Source of the DNA: Atherix ibis
Lineage: Eukaryota > Arthropoda > Insecta > Diptera > Athericidae
Direction: 5' to 3'
NCBI GenBank assembly: GCA_958298945.1
Contig: OY282609.1
Span: forward strand, 43,600,954 to 43,664,953
Length of the DNA: 64,000 nt
Notes under the pieces: generated by a model
Told to the model about the DNA's origin: nothing
Databases searched by the model: none
The model's input: the letters and a program-made list of their open reading frames with translations, nothing else
In this document: positions 23,832-37,400 of the stretch, one piece after another
Layout of the letters: every line of letters starts with the position of its first letter
Position numbering within the stretch: the stretch's first letter is position 1
Made by a program: the position numbers and the translations under genes

Positions 23832-26800
23832 ATATTCAGTTGTATTTTTCAAGAGCAATATTCAGTGGTATTTTTCAAGAGGAATAATCAGTGGTATTTT
23901 TTAAAAGTAATATTCAGTGGTATTTTTCAAGACGAATATTCAGCGGTATTTTTCAAGAGGAATATTCAGTAATATTTTTCAAATGGAATAATCACTGGTA
24001 TTTTTCAGGAGGAATATTCAGTGGTATTTTTCAAAAGGAATATTCAGTGGTACTTTTTAAAAGGATTATTAAATGGTATTTTTCAAGAGGAATATTTAGT
24101 TGTATTTTTCAAGAGGAATATTCAGTGGTATTTTTCAAGAGGAATATTCAGTGGTATTTTTTAAGAGGAATATTCAGTGGTATTTTTCTAGAGGAATATT
24201 CAGTAGTATTTTTCAAGAGGAATATTCAGCGGTATTTTTCAAGAGGATTATTTAGTGTTATTTTTCAGGAGGAATAAAATGTGGTATTTTTTAAGGGGAT
24301 TATTCAGTGGTATTTTTCAAGAGGATTATTTAGTGGCGTTTTTGAAGAGGAACATCCAGTGGTATTTTTCAAGAGGAATATTAAGTGGTATTTTTCAAAA
24401 GGAATATTTAATGGTATTTTTCAAAAAGAATATTCAGTGGTATTTTTCAAGAGGAATATTCAGTGGTATTTTTCAAGAGGAATATTCCGTTGTATTTTAA
24501 AAGAGGAATATGCAATGGTATTTTTCAAGAGGATTTTTTCAGTGGTATTTTTCAAGAGGATTATTCAGTGGTATTTTTCAAGAGCAATATTCAGTGGTAG
24601 TTTTCAAGAGGAATATTAAGTGGTGTTTTTTAAGAGGAATATTTAATGGTATTTTTCAAGAGGAATATTCAGTGGTATTTTTAAAGAGGAATATTCAGTG
24701 ATATTTTTCAAGATGAATATTCAGCGGTATTTTTTAAGATTAACATTCCGTAATATTTTTCAAGAGGAATATTCAGTGGTATTTTCCAAGAGGAATATGC
24801 AGTAGTTTTTTTAAAGAGGAATATTCAGTGGTATTTTTCAAGAGGAATATTTAGTGATATTTTTAAATAGGAATATTCAGTGGTATTCTTCAAAAGGATT
24901 ATTCAATGGTATTTTTCAAGAGGAATATTTAGTTGTATTTTTCAAGAGGAATATTCAATGGTATTTTTCAAGAGGAATATTCAGTGGTATTTTTTAAGAG
25001 GAATATTTAATGGTATTTTTCAAGAGGAATATTCAGTGATATTTTTCAAGAGGAATATTCAGTGGTATTTTTCAAGAGGAATATTCAGTGGTATTTTTCA
25101 AGAGGAATAATCAGTGGTATTTTTTAAAAAATATTCAGTGGTATTTTTCAAGAGGAATATTCAGTGGTATTTTCAAGAGGAATATTCAGTGATATTTTTC
25201 AAGTGGAATAATCAGTGGTATTTTTCAGGAGGAATATTCAGTGGTATTTTTCAAGAGGAATATTCAGTGGTACTTTTCAATAGGATTATTCAATTATATT
25301 TTTCAAGAAGAATATTTAGTTGTATTTTTCAAGAGGATTATTTAGTGGCATTTTTCAAGAGGAACATTCAGTGGTATTTTTCAAGAAGAATATTCAGTGG
25401 TATTTTTCAAGAGGAATATTCAGTGGTACTTTTCAAAAGGATTATTTATGGTATTTTTCAAGAGGAATATTAAGTGGTATTTTTCAAGATTAACATTCCG
25501 TGATATTTAAGTTTTTTTAAAGAGGAATATTCAGTGGTATTTTTCAAGAGGAATATTCAGTAATATTTTTAAAGAGGTATATGTAGTGGTATTTTTTAAG
25601 AGGAATATTCAGTGGTATTTTTCAAGAAGAATATTTAGTGGTATTTCTCAAGAGGATTAGTCAGTTGTATTTTTCAAGAGGAATATTCAGTTGTATTTTT
25701 CAAGAGGAATATTCAGTGGTTTTTTTAAGAGGAATAATCAGTGGTATTTTTTAAAAGTAATATTCAGTGGTATTTTTCAAAACGAATATTCAGTGGTATT
25801 TTTCAAGAGGAACATCCAGTGATATTTTTCAAATGGAATAATCAGTGGTATTTTTCAGGAGGATTATTCAGTGAAATTTTTCAAGAGGAATATTCAGTGG
25901 TACTTTTCAAAAGCATTATTCAATGGTATTTTGCAAGAGGAATATTTAGTTGTATTTTTCATGAGGAATATTCAGTGGTATTTTTCAAGAAGAATATTCA
26001 GTGGTATTTTTCTAGAGGAATATTCAGTAGTATTTTTCAAGAGGAATATTCAGCGGTATTTTTCAAGAGGATTATTCAGTGGTATTTTTCAGGAGGAATA
26101 AAAAGTGGTATTTTTAAGGGGATTATTCAGTGGTATTTTTCAAGAGGATTATTTAGTGGCGTATTTCAAGAGGAACATCCAGTGGTATTTTTCAAGAGGA
26201 ATATTAAGTGGTATTTTTCAAAAGGAATATTTAATGGTATTTTTCAAAAAGAATATTCAGTGGTATTTTTCAAGAGGAATATTCAGTGGTATTTTTCAAG
26301 AGGAATATTCCGTTGTATTTTTCAAGAGGAATATGCAATGGTATTTTTCAAGAGGATTTTTTCAGTGGTATTTTTCAAGAGGATTATTCAATGGTATTTT
26401 TCAAGAGCAATATTAAGTGGTGTTTTTTAAGAGGAATATTTAATGGTATTTTTCAAGAGAAATATTCAGTGGAATTTTTCAAGAGAAATATTCAGTGGAA
26501 TTTTTCAAGAGGAATATTCAGTGGTATTTTTCAAGAGGAATATTCAGTGGTATTTTTTAAGAGGAATATTTAATGGTATTTTTCAAGAGGAATATTCAGT
26601 GGTATTTTTCAGGAGGAATAAAAAGTGGTATTTTTAAGGGGATTATTCAGTGGTATTTTTCAAGAGGATTATTTAGTGGCGTATTTCAAGAGGAACATCC
26701 AGTGGTATTTTTCAAGAGGAATATTAAGTGGTATTTTTCAAAAGGAATATTTAATGGTATTTTTCAAAAAGAATATTCAGTGGTATTTTTCAAGAGGAAT

Positions 26801-27137
26801 ATTCAGTGGTATTTTTCAAGAGGAATATTCCGTTGTATTTTTCAAGAGGAATATGCAATGGTATTTTTCAAGAGGATTTTTTCAGTGGTATTTTTCAAGA
26901 GGATTATTCAATGGTATTTTTCAAGAGCAATATTAAGTGGTGTTTTTTAAGAGGAATATTTAATGGTATTTTTCAAGAGAAATATTCAGTGGAATTTTTC
27001 AAGAGAAATATTCAGTGGAATTTTTCAAGAGGAATATTCAGTGGTATTTTTCAAGAGGAATATTCAGTGGTATTTTTTAAGAGGAATATTTAATGGTATT
27101 TTTCAAGAGGAATATTCAGTGATATTTTTCAAGAGGA
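23832..27137 (+). repeat. 2,787-bp HOR, copy 2, enlarged by 520 bp
   Basis: Second copy of the large HOR. It is 3,306 bp long instead of about 2,786 because it contains an in-register 520-bp (20-unit) tandem duplication at about 26,091-27,130. It carries the one-base deletion ATTTATGG near 25,445, shared only with copy 3. Otherwise it matches copy 1 almost base for base. Confidence 0.93.
26091..27130 (+). repeat. 520-bp tandem duplication inside HOR copy 2
   Basis: The run 26,091-26,610 is repeated at 26,611-27,130, exactly 20 units. Both start at GGAGGAATAAAAAGTGG and pass through the same GGCGTATTTC, CCGTTG and GGATTTTTTCAG variants. The junction can be seen where the units before AGGAGGAATAAAAAG differ: GGATTATTCAG before the first, GGAATATTCAG before the second. 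None of the other three HOR copies has this extra segment, so it arose after the HOR amplified or was present in only one array position. Confidence 0.92.
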
Positions 27138-29923
27138 ATATTCAGTTGTATTTTTCAAGAGCAATATTCAGTGGTATTTTTCAAGAGGAATAATCAGTGG
27201 TATTTTTTAAAAGTAATATTCAGTGGTATTTTTCAAGACGAATATTCAGCGGTATTTTTCAAGAGGAATATTCAGTAATATTTTTCAAATGGAATAATCA
27301 CTGGTATTTTTCAGGAGGAATATTCAGTGGTATTTTTCAAAAGGAATATTCAGTGGTACTTTTTAAAAGGATTATTAAATGGTATTTTTCAAGAGGAATA
27401 TTTAGTTGTATTTTTCAAGAGGAATATTCAGTGGTATTTTTCAAGAGGAATATTCAGTGGTATTTTTTAAGAGGAATATTCAGTGGTATTTTTCTAGAGG
27501 AATATTCAGTAGTATTTTTCAAGAGGAATATTCAGCGGTATTTTTCAAGAGGATTATTTAGTGTTATTTTTCAGGAGGAATAAAATGTGGTATTTTTTAA
27601 GGGGATTATTCAGTGGTATTTTTCAAGAGGATTATTTAGTGGCGTTTTTGAAGAGGAACATCCAGTGGTATTTTTCAAGAGGAATATTAAGTGGTATTTT
27701 TCAAAAGGAATATTTAATGGTATTTTTCAAAAAGAATATTCAGTGGTATTTTTCAAGAGGAATATTCAGTGGTATTTTTCAAGAGGAATATTCCGTTGTA
27801 TTTTAAAAGAGGAATATGCAATGGTATTTTTCAAGAGGATTTTTTCAGTGGTATTTTTCAAGAGGATTATTCAGTGGTATTTTTCAAGAGCAATATTCAG
27901 TGGTAGTTTTCAAGAGGAATATTAAGTGGTGTTTTTTAAGAGGAATATTTAATGGTATTTTTCAAGAGGAATATTCAGTGGTATTTTTAAAGAGGAATAT
28001 TCAGTGATATTTTTCAAGATGAATATTCAGCGGTATTTTTTAAGATTAACATTCCGTAATATTTTTCAAGAGGAATATTCAGTGGTATTTTCCAAGAGGA
28101 ATATGCAGTAGTTTTTTTAAAGAGGAATATTCAGTGGTATTTTTCAAGAGGAATATTTAGTGATATTTTTAAATAGGAATATTCAGTGGTATTCTTCAAA
28201 AGGATTATTCAATGGTATTTTTCAAGAGGAATATTTAGTTGTATTTTTCAAGAGGAATATTCAATGGTATTTTTCAAGAGGAATATTCAGTGGTATTTTT
28301 TAAGAGGAATATTTAATGGTATTTTTCAAGAGGAATATTCAGTGATATTTTTCAAGAGGAATATTCAGTGGTATTTTTCAAGAGGAATATTCAGTGGTAT
28401 TTTTCAAGAGGAATAATCAGTGGTATTTTTAAAAAAATATTCAGTGGTATTTTTCAAGAGGAATATTCAGTGGTATTTTCAAGAGGAATATTCAGTGATA
28501 TTTTTCAAGTGGAATAATCAGTGGTATTTTTCAGGAGGAATATTCAGTGGTATTTTTCAAGAGGAATATTCAGTGGTACTTTTCAATAGGATTATTCAAT
28601 TATATTTTTCAAGAAGAATATTTAGTTGTATTTTTCAAGAGGATTATTTAGTGGCATTTTTCAAGAGGAACATTCAGTGGTATTTTTCAAGAAGAATATT
28701 CAGTGGTATTTTTCAAGAGGAATATTCAGTGGTACTTTTCAAAAGGATTATTTATGGTATTTTTCAAGAGGAATATTAAGTGGTATTTTTCAAGATTAAC
28801 ATTCCGTGATATTTAAGTTTTTTTAAAGAGGAATATTCAGTGGTATTTTTCAAGAGGAATATTCAGTAATATTTTTAAAGAGGTATATGTAGTGGTATTT
28901 TTTAAGAGGAATATTCAGTGGTATTTTTCAAGAAGAATATTTAGTGGTATTTCTCAAGAGGATTAGTCAGTTGTATTTTTCAAGAGGAATATTCAGTTGT
29001 ATTTTTCAAGAGGAATATTCAGTGGTTTTTTTAAGAGGAATAATCAGTGGTATTTTTTAAAAGTAATATTCAGTGGTATTTTTCAAAACGAATATTCAGT
29101 GGTATTTTTCAAGAGGAACATCCAGTGATATTTTTCAAATGGAATAATCAGTGGTATTTTTCAGGAGGATTATTCAGTGAAATTTTTCAAGAGGAATATT
29201 CAGTGGTACTTTTCAAAAGCATTATTCAATGGTATTTTGCAAGAGGAATATTTAGTTGTATTTTTCATGAGGAATATTCAGTGGTATTTTTCAAGAAGAA
29301 TATTCAGTGGTATTTTTCTAGAGGAATATTCAGTAGTATTTTTCAAGAGGAATATTCAGCGGTATTTTTCAAGAGGATTATTCAGTGGTATTTTTCAGGA
29401 GGAATAAAAAGTGGTATTTTTAAGGGGATTATTCAGTGGTATTTTTCAAGAGGATTATTTAGTGGCGTATTTCAAGAGGAACATCCAGTGGTATTTTTCA
29501 AGAGGAATATTAAGTGGTATTTTTCAAAAGGAATATTTAATGGTATTTTTCAAAAAGAATATTCAGTGGTATTTTTCAAGAGGAATATTCAGTGGTATTT
29601 TTCAAGAGGAATATTCCGTTGTATTTTTCAAGAGGAATATGCAATGGTATTTTTCAAGAGGATTTTTTCAGTGGTATTTTTCAAGAGGATTATTCAATGG
29701 TATTTTTCAAGAGCAATATTAAGTGGTGTTTTTTAAGAGGAATATTTAATGGTATTTTTCAAGAGAAATATTCAGTGGAATTTTTCAAGAGAAATATTCA
29801 GTGGAATTTTTCAAGAGGAATATTCAGTGGTATTTTTCAAGAGGAATATTCAGTGGTATTTTTTAAGAGGAATATTTAATGGTATTTTTCAAGAGGAATA
29901 TTCAGTGATATTTTTCAAGAGGA
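27138..29923 (+). repeat. 2,787-bp HOR, copy 3
   Basis: Third copy, 2,786 bp, matching copy 2 at offset 3,306 bp (2,786 plus the extra 520) and copy 4 at 2,786 bp on its left side. It shares with copy 2 the one-base deletion ATTTATGG (near 28,751). It also has a private change, TTTTTAAAAAAATATT near 28,427-28,441, where the other copies read TTTTTTAAAAAATATT. The 44-bp deletion junction is near 28,814. Confidence 0.94.
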
Positions 29924-32635
29924 ATATTCAGTTGTATTTTTCAAGAGCAATATTCAGTGGTATTTTTCAAGAGGAATAATCAGTGGTATTTTTTAAAAGT
30001 AATATTCAGTGGTATTTTTCAAGACGAATATTCAGCGGTATTTTTCAAGAGGAATATTCAGTAATATTTTTCAAATGGAATAATCACTGGTATTTTTCAG
30101 GAGGAATATTCAGTGGTATTTTTCAAAAGGAATATTCAGTGGTACTTTTTAAAAGGATTATTAAATGGTATTTTTCAAGAGGAATATTTAGTTGTATTTT
30201 TCAAGAGGAATATTCAGTGGTATTTTTCAAGAGGAATATTCAGTGGTATTTTTTAAGAGGAATATTCAGTGGTATTTTTCTAGAGGAATATTCAGTAGTA
30301 TTTTTCAAGAGGAATATTCAGCGGTATTTTTCAAGAGGATTATTTAGTGTTATTTTTCAGGAGGAATAAAATGTGGTATTTTTTAAGGGGATTATTCAGT
30401 GGTATTTTTCAAGAGGATTATTTAGTGGCGTTTTTGAAGAGGAACATCCAGTGGTATTTTTCAAGAGGAATATTAAGTGGTATTTTTCAAAAGGAATATT
30501 TAATGGTATTTTTCAAAAAGAATATTCAGTGGTATTTTTCAAGAGGAATATTCAGTGGTATTTTTCAAGAGGAATATTCCGTTGTATTTTAAAAGAGGAA
30601 TATGCAATGGTATTTTTCAAGAGGATTTTTTCAGTGGTATTTTTCAAGAGGATTATTCAGTGGTATTTTTCAAGAGCAATATTCAGTGGTAGTTTTCAAG
30701 AGGAATATTAAGTGGTGTTTTTTAAGAGGAATATTTAATGGTATTTTTCAAGAGGAATATTCAGTGGTATTTTTAAAGAGGAATATTCAGTGATATTTTT
30801 CAAGATGAATATTCAGCGGTATTTTTTAAGATTAACATTCCGTAATATTTTTCAAGAGGAATATTCAGTGGTATTTTCCAAGAGGAATATGCAGTAGTTT
30901 TTTTAAAGAGGAATATTCAGTGGTATTTTTCAAGAGGAATATTTAGTGATATTTTTAAATAGGAATATTCAGTGGTATTTTTCAAAAGGATTATTCAATG
31001 GTATTTTTCAAGAGGAATATTTAGTTGTATTTTTCAAGAGGAATATTCAATGGTATTTTTCAAGAGGAATATTCAGTGGTATTTTTTAAGAGGAATATTT
31101 AATGGTATTTTTCAAGAGGAATATTCAGTGATATTTTTCAAGAGGAATATTCAGTGGTATTTTTCAAGAGGAATATTCAGTGGTATTTTTCAAGAGGAAT
31201 AATCAGTGGTATTTTTTAAAAAATATTCAGTGGTATTTTTCAAGAGAAATATTCAGTGGTATTTTCAAGAGGAATATTCAGTGATATTTTTCAAGTGGAA
31301 TAATCAGTGGTATTTTTCAGGAGGAATATTCAGTGGTATTTTTCAAGAGGAATATTCAGTGGTACTTTTCAATAGGATTATTCAATTATATTTTTCAAGA
31401 AGAATATTTAGTTGTATTTTTCAAGAGGATTATTTAGTGGCATTTTTCAAGAGGAACATTCAGTGGTATTTTTCAAGAAGAATATTCAGTGGTATTTTTC
31501 AAGAGGAATATTCAGTGGTACTTTTCAAAAGGATTATTTAATGGTATTTTTCAAGAGGAATATTAAGTGGTATTTTTCAAGATTAACATTCCGTGATATT
31601 TAAGTTTTTTTAAAGAGGAATATTCAGTGGTATTTTTCAAGAGGAATATTCAGTAATATTTTTAAAGAGGTATATGTAGTGGTATTTTTTAAGAGGAATA
31701 TTCAGTGGTATTTTTCAAGAAGAATATTTAGTGGTATTTCTCAAGAGGATTAGTCAGTTGTATTTTTCAAGAGGAATATTCAGTTGTATTTTTCAAGAGG
31801 AATATTCAGTGGTTTTTTTAAGAGGAATAATCAGTGGTATTTTTTAAAAGTAATATTCAGTGGTATTTTTCAAAACGAATATTCAGTGGTATTTTTCAAG
31901 AGGAACATCCAGTGATATTTTTCAAATGGAATAATCAGTGGTATTTTTCAGGAGGATTATTCAGTGAAATTTTTCAAGAGGAATATTCAGTGGTACTTTT
32001 CAAAAGCATTATTCAATGGTATTTTGCAAGAGGAATATTTAGTTGTATTTTTCATGAGGAATATTCAGTGGTATTTTTCAAGAAGAATATTCAGTGGTAT
32101 TTTTCTAGAGGAATATTCAGTAGTATTTTTCAAGAGGAATATTCAGCGGTATTTTTCAAGAGGATTATTCAGTGGTATTTTTCAGGAGGAATAAAAAGTG
32201 GTATTTTTAAGGGGATTATTCAGTGGTATTTTTCAAGAGGATTATTTAGAGGCGTATTTCAAGAGGAACATCCAGTGGTATTTTTCAAGAGGAATATTAA
32301 GTGGTATTTTTCAAAAGGAATATTTAATGGTATTTTTCAAAAAGAATATTCAGTGGTATTTTTCAAGAGGAATATTCAGTGGTATTTTTCAAGAGGAATA
32401 TTCCGTTGTATTTTTCAAGAGGAATATGCAATGGTATTTTTCAAGAGGATTTTTTCAGTGGTATTTTTCAAGAGGATTATTCAATGGTATTTTTCAAGAG
32501 CAATATTAAGTGGTGTTTTTTAAGAGGAATATTTAATGGTATTTTTCAAGAGAAATATTCAGTGGAATTTTTCAAGAGAAATATTCAGTGGAATTTTTCA
32601 AGAGGAATATTCAGTGGTATTTTTCAAGAGGAATA
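29924..32635 (+). repeat. 2,787-bp HOR, copy 4 (right end cut short)
   Basis: Fourth copy. It has the undeleted ATTTAATGG (near 31,538), like copy 1 and unlike copies 2 and 3. Private changes include GTATTTTTCAAAAGG near 30,978 (GTATTCTTC in copies 1-3), CAAGAGAAATATTC near 31,245, and TTTAGAGGCG near 32,247 (TTTAGTGGCG elsewhere). Similarity ends near 32,636, where a 25-bp unit with CAGCAGAAC (32,650) begins instead of the expected units. Confidence 0.93.
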
Positions 32636-35600
32636 TTCAGCGGTATTTTCAGCAGAACTTTACAGTAGTATTTTTCAAGAGGAATATTCAGTGGTATTTT
32701 TCAAGAGGAATATTCAGTGGTATTTTTCAAGAGGAATATTCAAGGGTATTTTTCAAGAGGAATATTCCGTAATATTTTTCAAGAGGAATATTCAGTGGTA
32801 TTTTCCAAGAGGAAAATGCAGTAGTTTTTTTAAAGAGGAATATTCAGTGGTATTTTTCAAGAGGAGTATTTAGTGATATTTTTAAATAGGAATATTCAGT
32901 GGTATTTTTCAAAAGGATTATTCAATGGTATTTTTCAAGAGGAATATTCAGTGGTATTTTTTAAGAGGAATATTTAATGGTATTTTTCAAGAGGAATATT
33001 CAGTGATATTTTTCAAGAGGAATATTCAGTGGTATTTTTCAAGAGGAATATTCAGTGGTATTTTTCAAGAGGACTAATCAGTGGTATTTTTTAAAAAATA
33101 TTCAGTGGTATTTTTCAAGAGGAATATTCAGTGGTATTTTCAAGAGGAATATTCAGTGATATTTTTCAAGTGGAATAATCAGTGGTATTTTTCAGGAGGA
33201 ATATTCAGTGGTATTTTTCAAGAGGAATATTCAGTGGTACTTTTCAATAAGATTATTCAATTATATTTTTCAAGAAGAATATTTAGTTGTATTTTTCAAG
33301 AGGATTATTTAGTGGCATTTTTCAAGAGGAACATTCAGTGGTATTTTTCAAGAAGAATATTCAGTGGTATTTTTCAAGAGGAATATTCAGTGGTACTTTT
33401 CAAAAGGATTATTAAATGGTATTTTTCAAGAGGAATATTTAGTTATATTTTTCAAGAGGAATATTCAGTGGTATTTTTCAGGAGGAATATTCAGTGGTAT
33501 TTTTCAAGAGGAATATTCAGTGGTACTTTTCAAAAGGATTATTTAATGGTATTTTTCAAGAGGAATATTTAGTTGTATTTTTCAAGAGGAATATTCAGTG
33601 GTATTTTTCAGGAGGAATATTTAGTGGTATTTTTCAAGAGGAATATTCAGTAATATTTTTAAAGAGGTATATGTAGTGGTATTTTTTAAGAGGAATATTC
33701 AGTGGTATTTTTCAAGAAGAATATTTAGTGGTATTTCTCAAGAGGATTAGTCAGTTGTATTTTGCAAGAGGAATATTCAGTTGTATTTTTCAAGAGGAAT
33801 ATTCAGTGGTTTTTTTAAGAGGAATAATCAGTGGTATTTTTTAAAAGTAATATTCAGTGGTATTTTTCAAAACGAATATTCAGTGGTATTTTTCAAGAGG
33901 AACATCCAGTGATATTTTTCAAATGGAATAATCAGTGGTATTTTTCAGGAGGATTATTCAGTGGAATTTTTCAAGAGGAATATTCAGTGGTACTTTTCAA
34001 AAGGATTATTCAATGGTATTTTGCAAGAGGAATATTTAGTTGTATTTTTCATGAAGAATATTCAGTGGTATTTTTCTAGAGGAATATTCAGTAGTATTTT
34101 TCAAGAGGAATATTCAGCGGTATTTTTCAAGAGGATTATTCAGTGGTATTTTTCAGGAGGAATAAAAATTGGTATTTTTAAGGGGATTATTCAGTGGTAT
34201 TTTTCAAGAGGATTATTTAGTGGCGTATTTCAAGAGGAACATCCAGTGGTATTTTTCAAGAGGAATATTAAGTGGTATTTTTCAAAAGGAATATTTAATG
34301 GTATTTTTCAAAAAGAATATTCAGTGGTATTTTTCAAGAGGAATATTCAGTGGTATTTTTCAAGAGGAATATTCCGTTGTATTTTTCAAGAGGAATATGC
34401 AATGGTATTTTTCAAGAGGATTTTTTCAGTGGTATTTTTCAAGAGGATTATTCAGTGGTATTTGTCAAGAGCAATATTCAGTGGTAGTTTTCAAGAGGAA
34501 TATTAAGTGGTGATTTTTAAGAGGAATATTTAATGGTATTTTTCAAGAGAAATATTCAGTGGTATTTTTCAAGAGGAATATTCAGTGGTATTTTTCAAGA
34601 GGAATATTCAGCGGTATTTTCAGCAGAACTTTACAGTAGTATTTTTCAAGAGGAATATTCAGTGGTATTTTTCAAGAGGAATATTCAGTGGTATTTTTCA
34701 AGAGGAATATTCGAGGGTATTTTTCAAGAGGAATATTCAGTGGTATTTTTCAAGAGGAATATTTAGTGGTATATTTCAAGATTAACATTCCGTAATATTT
34801 TTCAAGAGGAATATTCAGTGGTATTTTCCAAGAGGAATATGCAGTAGTTTTTTTAAAGAGGAATATTCAGTGGTATTTTTAAAGAGGAATATTCAGTGGT
34901 ACTTTTCAAAAGGATTATTCAATGGTATTTTTCAAGAGGAATATTTAGTTGTATTTTTCAAGAGGATTATTCAATGGTATTTTTCAAGAGGAATATTCAG
35001 TGGTATTTTTTAAGAGGAATATTTAATGGTATTTTTCAAGAGGAATATTCAGTGGTATTTTTCAAGAGGAATATTCAATGGTATTTTTCAAGAGGAATAT
35101 TTAGTGGTATTTTTCAAGAGGAATATTCAGTGGTACTTTTCAAAAGGATTATTCAATGGTATTTTTCAAGAGGAATATTTAGTTGTATTTTTCAAGAGGA
35201 ATATTCAATGGTATTTTTCAAGAGGAATATTCAGTGGTATTTTTCAAGAGGAATATTCAGTGGTATTTTTCTAGAGGAATATTCAGTAGTATTTTTCAAG
35301 AGAAATATTCAGCGGTATTTTTCAAGAGGAATATTCAGTGGTATTTTTCAAGAGGATAATTCAATGGTATTTTTCAAGAGGAATATTCAGTGGTATTTTT
35401 CAAGAGGAATATTAAGTGGTATTTTTCAAGATTAACATTCCGTGATATTTAAGTTTTTTTAAAGAGGAATATTCAGTGGTATTTTTCAAGAGGAATATTC
35501 AGTGATATTTTTAAAGAGGTATATGTAGTGGTATTTTTTAAGAGGAATATTCAGTGGTATTTTTCAAGAAGAATATTTAGTGGTATTTCTCAAGAGGATT

Positions 35601-37400
35601 AGTTAGTTGTATTTTTCAAGAGGAATATTTAGTTGTATTTTTCAAGAGGAATATTCAGTGGTTTTTTTAAGAGGAATAATCAGTAGTATTTTTTAAAAGT
35701 AATATTCAGTGGTATTTTTCAAGACGAATATTCAGTGGTATTTTTCAAGAGGATAATTCAGTGATATTTTTCAAATGGAATAATCAGTGGTATTTTTCAG
35801 GAGGAATATTCAGTGGAATTTTTCAAGAGGAATATTCAGTGGTACTTTTCAAAAGGATTATTCAATGGTATTTTTCAAGAGGAATATTTAGTTGTATTTT
35901 TCATGAGGAATATTCAGTGGTATTTTTCAAGAGGAATATTCAGTGGTATTTTTCTCGAGGAATATTCAGTATTATTTTTCAAGAGGAATATTCAGCGGTA
36001 TTTTTCAAGAGGATTATTCAGTGGTATTTTTCAGGAGGAATAAAAAGTGGTATTTTTAAGGGGATTATTCAGTGGTATTTTTCAAGAGGATTATTTAGTG
36101 GCGTATTTCAAGAGGAACATCCAGTGGTATTTTTCAAGAGGAATATAAAGTGGTATTTTTCAAAAGGAATAATTAATGGTATTTTTAAAAAAGAATATTC
36201 AGTGGTGTTTTTTAAGAGGAATATTCAGTGGTATTTTTCAAGAGGAATATTCAGCGGTATTTTCAGCAGAACTTTACAGTAGTATTTTTCAAGAGGAATA
36301 TTCAGTGGTATTTTTCAAGAGGAATATTCAGTGGTATTTTTCAAGAGGAATATTCAAGGGTATTTTTCAAGAGGAATATTCAGTGGTATTTTTCAAGAGG
36401 AATATTAAGTGGTATTTTTCAAGATTAACATTCCGTAATATTTTTCAAGAGGAATATTAAGTGGTATTTTCCAAGAGGAATATGCAGTAGTTTCTTTAAA
36501 GAGGAATATTCAGTGGTATTTTTCAAGAGGAATATTCAGTGATATTTTTAAAGAGGAATATTCAGTGGTACTTTTCAAAAGGATTATTCAATGGTATTTT
36601 TCAAGAGGAATATTTAGTTGTATTTTTCAAGAGGAATATTCAATGGTATTTTTCAAGATGAATATTCAGTGGTATTTTTTAAGAGGAATATTTAATGGTA
36701 TTTTTCAAGAGGAATATTCAGTGGTATTTTTCAAGAGGAATATTCAGTGGTATTTTTCAAGAGGAATATTCAGCGGTATTTTCAGCAGAACTTTTCAGTA
36801 GTATTTTTCAAGAGGAATATTCAGTGGTATTTTTCAAGAGGAATATTCAGTGGTATTTTTCAAGAGGAATATTCAATGGTATTTTTCAAGAGGAATATTC
36901 AGTGGTATTTTTCAAGAGGAATAATCAGTGGTATTTTTTAAAAGTAATATTCAGTGGTATTTTTCAAGAGGAATATTCAGTGGTATTTTTTAAGAGGAAT
37001 ATTCAGTGATATTTTTCAAGTGGAATAATCAGTGGTATTTTTCAGGAGGAATATTCAGTGGTATTTTTCAAGAGGAATATTCAGTGGTACTTTTCAAAAG
37101 GATTATTCAATGGTATTTTTCAAGAGGAATATTTAGTTGTATTTTTCAAGAGGAATATTCACTGGTATTTTTCAAGAGGAATATTCAGTGGTATTTTTCA
37201 AGAGGAATATTCAGTGGTATTTTTCTAGAGGAATATTCAGTAGTATTTTTCAAGAGAAATATTCAACGGTATTTTTCAAGAGGATTATTCAGTGGTATTT
37301 TTCAGGAGGAATAATCAGTAGTATTTTTTAAGAGGATTATTCAGTGGTATTTTTCAAGAGGATTATTTAGTGGCATTTTTCAAGAGGAACATTCAGTGGT
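32636..37400 (+). repeat. Truncated and rearranged relatives of the 2,787-bp HOR
   Basis: Parts of the large HOR reappear with internal losses. 33,081-33,330 matches 31,206-31,455 at offset 1,875 bp, and the offset becomes 1,997 bp near 33,831 and 1,971 bp near 34,169, each step close to a whole number of units. A further relative lies at about 34,890-36,190, with the AATAAAAAGTGG marker near 36,040. Segments near 34,585 and 36,228 match at offset 1,643 bp. CAGCAGAAC units at 32,650, 34,621 and 36,264 share a private ACTTTACAG change. No gene is present. Confidence 0.82.

Noticed and set aside
21045..32635. Near-identical HOR copies as an assembly artefact
   Set aside because: Not fully excluded, but private differences in each copy (shared one-base deletion in copies 2 and 3, a 520-bp insertion in copy 2, private substitutions in copies 3 and 4) argue for real separate copies. 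Read depth would settle it.
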